A stretch of DNA of 58,120 nt from Holophagales bacterium. GTDB taxonomy: Bacteria > Acidobacteriota > Thermoanaerobaculia > Multivoradales > Multivoraceae. Shown here piece by piece: positions 48,201 through 55,200 of the stretch (positions are counted from its first letter, which is position 1; each line of letters begins with the position of its first letter). The translations under genes were made by a program, and so were the position numbers. The stretch spans positions 2,808-60,927 of the forward strand of contig VXSP01000039.1 in the NCBI GenBank assembly GCA_009837885.1, in the 5' to 3' direction. The notes under the pieces were generated by a model that saw only the letters and a program-made list of their open reading frames with translations, made no database searches and was not told where the DNA came from.

Positions 48201-49183
48201 CCAATGGAGCCGACCAGACCGACTTCTACTTCGATGTCATTTACGCCGAACTGGTCTTCCCAAGTCCGCATCTGGACCCGTTGTCGCGCACCGGCTGGAT
48301 TGGGGCAGTTGACGACGACATCGACGACGATTGCGAGTCAGTCGTGGTCAAGATGGTGCCGGAGTCGCCGGGCGTGATCGGCGACAACCGTGAACTGAGA
48401 ATCTGGATCGTCCAGGGCGAGACTCCGGATCGCGATTGCCGCGGCGGCTCTGCTCCGCCCGGTGGGGATGGCGGTCCCCCGGGTGGCGGCGGGCCGTCAC
48501 CACCTCCGGAGCCCGACGCCGAGCCGCCTCCACCACCGCCGTCCCGACCTCCGACCGCCTCCTTCGATGTCGAGGGCGCCGCCTGCGACGGGGAACTCTG
48601 CCGCGCGGTCGCTGGCGAGGCGCTGCGCTTCACCGACACCAGCGCCGGCACGGTGCGGTTCCGCCGCTGGGAGTTCGGCGACGGGACCGCCTCGCGGTCC
48701 GGCGCGCCGGTTCACGCCTGGTCGTCGCCCGGCTTCCAGGAGGTGACGCTCGAGGTCAGCGACGGCGCTTCGCCGTCGACGGCGCGGCGGACGTTCCTGG
48801 TCACGGCCGCCGAGCCGGCCGGGACGTGCACGGCCGACGCGGAGACGCTCTGCCTGCAGGACTCCCGCTACGCGGTGACGGTGGAGTGGCGCGACGGCAA
48901 GGGCGGCACCGGTTCGGGCCGCGTGGTGCACGCGGGCACGAACGACTCGGGGATGTTCAGTTTCTTCGACGGCGCCAACTGGGAGGTGCTGATCAAGGTC
49001 CTGGACGGTTGCGCCGCGAACGGCCGGGTCTGGGTCTTCGGCGGGTCGACGACGGATCTGGGCTACGTGATCCGGGTGGAGGACACGGTGACGGGTGCGG
49101 TGAGGGAGTACCGGAACGAGCCGGGCACGGCGGCGGCCGCGATCACGGACGTCGCGGCCTTTCCGGACGGCTGCCGGCGGTAG
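45215..49183 (+). CDS. Secreted lysyl-endopeptidase-like serine protease with Calx-beta, PKD and C-terminal repeat domain
   Basis: 1322 residues with a signal peptide (about 1-22). The S1-type protease (about 190-430) has the triad H254 in TALHCG, D303 in ASDIALIE and S378 in GASGSP; the CNIDV and YWNYQKPAC features resemble Achromobacter protease I. Then come Ig/cadherin-like modules (about 440-720), Calx-beta modules (about 725-1070), a Pro-rich linker, a PKD domain (about 1110-1195) and one copy of the domain with DSGMFSFFD and IKVLDGC. That domain also ends the metzincin at 21089. It is probably surface-associated or released. Confidence 0.88.
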   Translation: MARPLHLAASAAVALCAWASAASAQPGIEEGPAPSIPGLVPLSEVAVLEVPRMASVESRSMIGPDVPDGPFVFADPFAVAVGPSTHGRWEITTDGQTAVWRLRVVSEGAVSLNFGFARYRMPPGGRLRIHTPDGSEVVGPYTEADNEEHGELWTPVLPGGEAVIEVAVPVGRLGEVELEIGSVNRGFRDLVDVLVPFGGRAACNIDVACSQGDPYRDQIRSVGLMQFGGTGGCSGVLLNNTAEDGKPYFLTALHCGFNLDAEANARSVVVYWNYQKPACGSGSGSRSQTQSGAHYRAGHGASDIALIELDDALDPAHDLFLAGWDGSGSVVGFPTAVHHPRQDLKSITPFSTPAFPGSDAFFGTRWTQGGGTIEGGASGSPMFDDIGRVAGVSSSIGFGSGCHGGWYYAGRFGSAWESLGSWLDPGSTGATSLDGIEADTGPLSLRALDDKAVKAPGDGEPAEALEVDVAPFFWRRGGSLAYAASSSNESAATVSVSDSVVTLTPVAAGNSTITVTASDSGDSSRSVTGTFLVTVGSNRSPEPSGTLADRSLNEGGTTQVALSSAFTDGDGDTLTYAASSTDTSVATVALSGSSVTVTAVKGPGTATIDVTATDAGGSGTRARHRFEVTVLNQPPQAVGSLAALALRVGEGNGVVDLATAFTEPEGEPLTYRAWSSASSVARATLSGSKLTLHPESRGDATFTVWARERGGSYASATQTIGVRVKAGRGVILSTGALDVVEGSTATYTVELKSEPEGEVTITPSVSSGAAKVTVSPSSLTFDATDWETAKTVTVAGVEDTDSERESATIDHAVSGADYGSITASSVSVRVLDDEGPPEMSLSVTSTVENAGPMTFHVTLSHAAGVDVLANYTTINDSAKAGADYTATSGTLTIPTGTTTAQVVVEITDDDEWGEGNEDLWLSLSKLRNATPRGGGVSVAVPGTIVDDDGPLVRASWAAANTYLALPEEDGAASAVTVQLDRDPERQVTIRLEATPANGADQTDFYFDVIYAELVFPSPHLDPLSRTGWIGAVDDDIDDDCESVVVKMVPESPGVIGDNRELRIWIVQGETPDRDCRGGSAPPGGDGGPPGGGGPSPPPEPDAEPPPPPPSRPPTASFDVEGAACDGELCRAVAGEALRFTDTSAGTVRFRRWEFGDGTASRSGAPVHAWSSPGFQEVTLEVSDGASPSTARRTFLVTAAEPAGTCTADAETLCLQDSRYAVTVEWRDGKGGTGSGRVVHAGTNDSGMFSFFDGANWEVLIKVLDGCAANGRVWVFGGSTTDLGYVIRVEDTVTGAVREYRNEPGTAAAAITDVAAFPDGCRR

Positions 49184-49210
49184 CCGGCCGCAGCTTTCTT
49201 CGGCCTCCCG

Positions 49211-49230
49211 CACCTCCTGAATGGGAGATG
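49211..49230 (+). repeat. Hairpin element, copy C, downstream of the 1322-residue protease gene
   Basis: Left arm CACCTCC, loop TGAATG, right arm GGAGATG, six of seven pairs. It lies 28 bp after the protease stop, so with copy A it flanks that gene in direct orientation. No plus-strand gene follows, only a 35-codon ORF from the ATG inside the right arm (49228-49335) with no recognisable product. That position argues against every copy being a gene promoter. Confidence 0.5.
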
Positions 49231-49378
49231 CGCGGACGTGAAGAAGAAACGCGTGAACCAACGACCTCGGGAGAACTCATGCAAGTCCCATTCAGACGAC
49301 ACCAGATCGCGTCGGCGGTCGTCCGCCGGCTCTGACCGACGCCGCGGCGTTCCCGGAACGTTGCCGGGCACGGGTTCG

Positions 49379-51787
49379 CTAGGGGAGGCCGGAGGTGTCA
49401 CCTCGCTCTACTGTCTGGTGTTTCGCGGCGGGCGCGCTTCCGTGCCGCGGCATGCGATACCCGACGCCTCGCACGTTGAAGATCCACCTGGGGTCCGCGG
49501 CATCCTCGCCGAGCTTGGTGCGCAACTGCTTGACGAAGTTGCGCACCAGGTCGAACTTGTCGAGTTCGCGCCCGGGCCAGACCCGCTCGAGCAGCTCGCG
49601 GTAGGACACGACCCGGCCCGCGCCGAGGGCGAGGGCGCGGAGCAGGTCGTACTCGGTCGGCGTGAGCGGCACCTGCCGGCCGGCGACCGTGACGAGGCGC
49701 TTGTCGTGGTCGATGGTCAGATCGCCCAGCACGAACGGCCCGGCACGGACGACACGGCGCAACGCGGCGCCGACCCGAGCGGTGAGTTCCGTCGGCGAGA
49801 ACGGCTTGACAAGGTAGTCGGCGGCCCCCGCCGCGAGTGCCCGGGCAACGGTCTCGTCGCGTCCGTAGACGGAGATGAACACGACCGGCAGCCGCGCGAG
49901 ACCAGGCACGCTCGAGAGCAGTTCAATACCGTCAGCACCCGGCAGAACCAGGTCGAGGAGGACCAGGTCGGGCTTCTCGGCGGCGAGGATGCGGGGGAGG
50001 TCCTCGGGATCGCCAGTGACGACTGCGGCGTAGCCGGCGGCGGCGAGGGCGTCGCGGACGTAGCGCAGTGTCTCCGGGTCGTCGTCGACCACGAGCACGC
50101 GGGCCGGCGCCGGCTGATCCGAGGCCGCCCGCGCGGACCGCGCCTCCGCCAAGAGCGGGCCGTCGTCCGACACCGGCACCGTGAAGGTGAAGCGGCTGCC
50201 TCTTCCCGGCCCGTCGCTTTCCGCACGAATACGGCCCCCGTGTGCCTCCACCAGGCCTTTGCAGATGGCGAGCCCGAGACCCGAGCCAGGGCGCCGGCCA
50301 GTGGCGCCGGTCGAGTACTTGCCGAACAGGCGCGCCATTTCGCCGGAGGTCATGCCCCGCCCCTCGTCGGCGACCGAGAAGGCAACGTGGACGCCGGCCG
50401 GTTCCGCCGCGACGGAGATCGGCTCCGATTCGGACGAGTGCGCGGCGGCGTTGGTTAGCAGGTTGGTCAGCACCTGCGCGATGCGACGCCGGTCGGCCAT
50501 GACCCGCGGCAGGTCCGGCGGAAGGTCGATCAGCACGGCGTGGCGGCCGCCGCCGCTGACGAAGGTGGTTCGCGCCCGGTCGATCAGAGCGGCAACGTCC
50601 GAGGGCTCCGGCGACACCGACAGCGTCCCCGCCTCGATGCGGCCGGCGTCAAGAAGATCGCCGATAAGGCCTCGCATGTGCCCCGCCTGGTCGTGGATGA
50701 TGCGGTGGAACTCACGCATCTCGGCCGGGTCGAGCTGGGCCGCGTCCTCCAGCAGCGTGGCGGCCGAGCCCCGCACGGCGGCGAGCGGCACGCGCAGCTC
50801 GTGACTGACCATTCCGAGGAACGACGCGCGCTGCCGCTCGAGTTCCCGGAACGGAGCGAGGTCCTGCAGGGTAACGACCACCGACACGACGTCCCGGCCG
50901 TCCGGCGAATGGACTGGCGTCACGTTGATCAGCGTCGTGACGCTACGACCATCCGGCAGGGAGAGTTCGACCTCTTCGGCGCGCAGCGTCCGCGCGCTGC
51001 TGATTGCCTCCGCCACGGAAACCCCGGCGAGGCCGATCTCGCGCCCGTCCTTGAAGCGGCAGGCGATGACACCGAGCAGCTCTTCGAGACTGCGTCCCGG
51101 AGAACGCAGGCTCCGGACGATGCGCCGCGCCGCGCGGTTGATCAGTACCGGTCGGACCTTCTTCGCGTCGAACACGACCACGCCAACCGGGGAGGTCTCG
51201 ACGAGCGCCTCGAGGCGGGCGCCGGCGCGCCGCTCGGCGCGGTGCGCCCGGGCGTTGGCGATGGCCACTGCAGCCTGCGAGGCAAACAGCATCAGCACCT
51301 CCTCGTCCTCCGCCGTGAACGCCGGGCCGCCCCGCTTGCCGGCGACGAAGAAGTGGCCCTCGTAGCGGTCGCCGCGGCGCATCGCGGTGCCGTGAAACGT
51401 GTCCGAGAGCATGAACTCCGGAGAGAAGCCCTGGGAACGCACGAAGGCCGGAAAGTCGGTCAGGCGCAGGGGCTCCGGCAGGTCGCGCAGGCGCTCGAAG
51501 AGCCCGGGACCGTCCTGCCAGCCGATGAGCCGGTCACGCTCCTCGTCCGTGAAGCCGGAGGACACCACCTCGCGGATCACGTTGTCGTCGTTCACGGTCA
51601 CGACGAAGCCGTAGCGGGCCCCGGTGAGGGCGCGGGCGCCGTCGATGGCTTCCTGAAGGACGGTCGTCACCCTGAGGCTGGCGGTGACGCGCAGGACCGC
51701 CGAACTCAGGGACGAGACACGCTCGCGAAGCGCGCGGATCTCGTCGTGGCCGGCAGCCTCGTCCGCTGTTTCGTCCGCTACGCCCAT
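49379..51787 (-). CDS. Hybrid sensor kinase fused to an OmpR-type DNA-binding response regulator
   Basis: 802 residues, cytoplasmic, with no membrane segment. Order: N-terminal coiled coil, GAF (about 30-180), PAS (about 190-310), HisKA with phospho-acceptor H329 in SHELRVP, HATPase (N-box around N446, DEGRGM 474-479, GSGLGLAI 501-508), receiver domain with D612 and K661, then a winged helix (about 685-785) with LTPTEYDLLRALA and RTKLGED and VRGVGYRM. Kinase and transcription output in one chain is uncommon. It would sense a diffusible or internal signal and bind DNA directly. The ATG follows GGGGAGGGG. It is divergent from the giant repeat protein. Confidence 0.9.
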   Translation of the reverse strand: MGVADETADEAAGHDEIRALRERVSSLSSAVLRVTASLRVTTVLQEAIDGARALTGARYGFVVTVNDDNVIREVVSSGFTDEERDRLIGWQDGPGLFERLRDLPEPLRLTDFPAFVRSQGFSPEFMLSDTFHGTAMRRGDRYEGHFFVAGKRGGPAFTAEDEEVLMLFASQAAVAIANARAHRAERRAGARLEALVETSPVGVVVFDAKKVRPVLINRAARRIVRSLRSPGRSLEELLGVIACRFKDGREIGLAGVSVAEAISSARTLRAEEVELSLPDGRSVTTLINVTPVHSPDGRDVVSVVVTLQDLAPFRELERQRASFLGMVSHELRVPLAAVRGSAATLLEDAAQLDPAEMREFHRIIHDQAGHMRGLIGDLLDAGRIEAGTLSVSPEPSDVAALIDRARTTFVSGGGRHAVLIDLPPDLPRVMADRRRIAQVLTNLLTNAAAHSSESEPISVAAEPAGVHVAFSVADEGRGMTSGEMARLFGKYSTGATGRRPGSGLGLAICKGLVEAHGGRIRAESDGPGRGSRFTFTVPVSDDGPLLAEARSARAASDQPAPARVLVVDDDPETLRYVRDALAAAGYAAVVTGDPEDLPRILAAEKPDLVLLDLVLPGADGIELLSSVPGLARLPVVFISVYGRDETVARALAAGAADYLVKPFSPTELTARVGAALRRVVRAGPFVLGDLTIDHDKRLVTVAGRQVPLTPTEYDLLRALALGAGRVVSYRELLERVWPGRELDKFDLVRNFVKQLRTKLGEDAADPRWIFNVRGVGYRMPRHGSAPAAKHQTVERGDTSGLP

Positions 51788-51952
51788 CGTGCCCCTCCCC
51801 CCGCCTGGTGCGCTTCCGTTTGCTCCTGATTTGCGTGCCTGACCGGAGGCGCTTCGAATGCCGCCTCAGTTTACACAAAATGTATGCATTTCCTCCCAAT
51901 CCATACACCCAATTTACTGCAGGGACCATCAGAATGGAGTGCTAGCCAAAGA

Positions 51953-51988
51953 GCGTAAACGGCGTTGAACCTCAACCTGCGTTTACGC
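51953..51988. promoter_or_regulatory. Long nested inverted repeat
   Basis: Outer arms GCGTAAACG (51953-51961) and CGTTTACGC (51980-51988) are perfectly complementary. Inner arms GTTGA (51964-51968) and TCAAC (51972-51976) close a 3-base loop. It may be a protein-binding dyad or an RNA hairpin in the leader of the giant repeat-protein gene. Confidence 0.5.
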
Positions 51989-52104
51989 AGGCGGCAAGAC
52001 ACCTGCGGCATGACTCTCGGCTCCCCATTCTGCCCTCCGACGACGACGCAGAAAAGGCGCGAGCCGCAGTCCCCGGAGACGGCCTCCAGCGGGTCGCAAA
52101 TCCG

Positions 52105-52163
<59 letters not shown>

Positions 52164-52202
52164 CACCGCGATTCCGTCCAGGTCCATAGAGGGACGGAAC
52201 CC

Positions 52203-55200
52203 GTGACCGCGAAATCGACGCTCCTGAACCGGCTTTCCTCCGCGGTTCGATGGGCGGCCGTAGCCCTCTCCATCCAGCTTCTGCCGGCCGGGTTCGCCTC
52301 CGGGCAACAGAGCATTCCCAAAGCCGAGCTCCGATGGAACACCGCTGCCTTCCAGAACGCTGCCGAGCGACAGGTAACGGGCACCGAGGGACAGACGGTC
52401 TATCTGAGTCTGGAACTCACGAACGTAACTCAGGCCTGGCTGAACGACCGGAAGGGCAGGTCCGTGGGCGCGAGGCTGACCCGGCTCTATGGCAACGCGG
52501 TCGCTTCCGACTACTCCCACGACTACACGGTGTGGATCCCGGCCGACAAGCTGGCCGTCTCCTTCGGGATCACGCTGAACGATGACTCGCTCATCGAAGG
52601 AACCGAGCTCACGTCCGTCTGCTTCGCACCGACGGGCGATCTGGCCATCTCCCACAACACGCACACGCGTTGCGCCGAAGTCGTCATTCGCGACAACGAC
52701 GTCGCGGTTGTCTCGGTCACCGGCGGCAGGAGCAGGCGAACCGTGGACGAAGGCGAGGCGGTCGCACTCGAGCTGACGCTCAACAAGGACGTGGAGCGGA
52801 ACGTCCACCTCAGCCTGAGTGTGAGCGACGGCTCTACCAGCAGCGACGACTACACGCTGAGCCCGCAGCAGATCAACTTCTCGCCTACCGACACGGACGC
52901 CACCAGGAAGCGGACGGTGACACTCACGACGACCGGCGACAACGTCGTCGAGGGCGACGAGGACCTGACCATCCAGTGGGCGCTCCGCTCGGGCGGGGTA
53001 CATGACGCCATCTCCCTCGAAGGCAACTCGGTCCCCGTAACGATCACGGACAACGACACCGCGGTCCTCACGCTGGAGAGCTCTCCCGAGCCGGTGTCGG
53101 AGGGATCGAACGTGACGCTCACGGCGCGGCTGTCCAATCCGGTGCAAGAGGCGTTCGGACTCGATTGGTGGGTGTCAGCCACCTCGGGCAGCGTCGCCGG
53201 CTTCGCGAGTTACTCCGACCTCGTCGGCTTGGATCTGACTAGTACGAACATCCTGAATTTCGCATCCAGGCAGACGGCCGCGACGTTCACGGTCAGGACA
53301 GCCGACGACACGGTGGCCGAAGACAGCGAGACCTTCAAGGTGCTCATGCAACTGCAGAGAACCGTACACGGTCTGGACCCCGGAACGGTGCGCACCGACG
53401 GACGGACGGTGACGATCACAGACGACGATCAGGCAACGGTCTCGCTGACGCCGGCCGCGGTCACGGTGACGGAGGGCAGCGCGGCCACGCTGAAGGCCCA
53501 GTTGGCCCAGGCGGCGGAAACGGAGGTGAAGGCGAGCTGGTCGACGGCCGGCGGCACGGCGACCGCGGGAACGGACTACACCGCCCAAGCCGCAACGACA
53601 TTGACCTTCGCGCGCGGCGAGACGGAGAAGACGATCACCGTGAACACGGCCGGCGACGACGTCGACGAGGAGGACGAGACCTTCAACGTGGAACTCGCCG
53701 CCGTTGAGGGCGGTCGAGCGACGATCGGGACCGGCACGGTCCCGGTGACGATCCAGGACGCCGACGACCCACCATCCAGTCCGCAGGTGTCGGTGTCGGC
53801 GCCGGCGGCGCCGGTGGTGGAGGGAAGCGCAGCCAACTTCACGGTGAGGGTGTGGCCCGCAGCCGCAGGCGGCATAACCGTGGGCTACCAAACCGTCGAG
53901 GGAACAGCCGGCGGTTCGGACTTCACATCGGTGGCCCGGCTTGGCGGGTCGGTCAAGTTCGCGCCCGGAGAGACCGAACAGACGATCTCCGTCCAGACGA
54001 CAGACGACGACGTCTTTGAGAACGACGAGACATTCGGCGTTCGCCTGTCCACGGGCGCGGGCTACGAACTGGCCACAAGTGAAGCAACCGCCACGATCCG
54101 CGACAACGAAACCGCGACGCTGTCGCTCGCGGGCCCGTCAGGACTCGTCAACGAAGGGGACTCCGCCGAGTTCACGTGGAGCCTCTCACGGGCGGTGACG
54201 AGCGCCGTCGACTTCCAGTGGGTTGTCGTCCCCTGGCGCGATCATCCGCGGGCGAGTCACACCACGGACGTGACCTATGTGCGAGCCAGAACGACGTTCG
54301 CGCCCGGGGAAACAACGAAGACGATCACGGTGCAGACCACCCAGGACACGATCGTGGAGGCGAACGAGCACATCGGCGTGTCCTCTCTGTTGTTCCTGTC
54401 GCTGCCGGACCGCGTGACGCTGGGCACAACCTACACGTACGCCACGATCCGCGACGACGACTCCCTGACGGCCTCCGTAGGGGACCTGAGCGTTTCGGAA
54501 TCGGCGGGCAGCGCCTCCCTGACCGTAACGCTGAGTTCGACCCCGGAACGCGACGTGACCCTGTCGTACGCCTCGTCGGACGGAACGGCGACAGCCGGCA
54601 GCGACTACACGGCAACCAGCGGAACGCTGACCATACCGTCGGGCAGGTCGACCGGCGTCGTGAGAGTCCGGGTGACCGACGACGCCGTCGACGAACCGGA
54701 CGAGACGCTGACGGTGACGCTGAGCGACCCGAAGCCGTCGGCCCAGGTGTCGCTGAGCGATGCCTCGGCAACGGTCACCATCACCGACAACGAAGACGCG
54801 CCGACATTGTCGCTGGAGCTGAGTTCCAGCGCGATTCCCGAGAACGGCGGGTCGGCGACGGTGACGGCGGCGTTGAACCTGGCCTCGAGCGAAGACGTGA
54901 CGGTAACGGTATCGGCGACGCCGGTGTCCCCCGCCGTGGCGGCGGACTTCACGCTAAGCACGAACAAGACGCTCACCATCGCCGCGGGCTCGACGACGAG
55001 CACGGGCACGGTGACGTTGACGGCCGTGGACAACGACATCGTCGCGGCGGCCAAGCGACTGACGGTGAGCGGTTCCGCCAGCGGCGGGCGCGACGTGGCG
55101 GACCCCTCGTCCACGACGCTGCGCATCCTCGAAGACGAGTCGGCCGTACTCGCGTTCGGTACGGCCTCCGTGAGCGTCACCGAGGGCACCGCGGCCGTGG

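Noticed and set aside
49228..49335. 35-codon ORF starting in hairpin copy C
   Set aside because: No recognisable product, no spaced ribosome site, and no homologue visible in the window. Mentioned with the hairpin rather than called as a gene.
51953..51988. Nested inverted repeat as an integron attC site
   Set aside because: A GTTGAAC core is present, but the matching core is off consensus and in the wrong place. No integrase or cassette structure is nearby.
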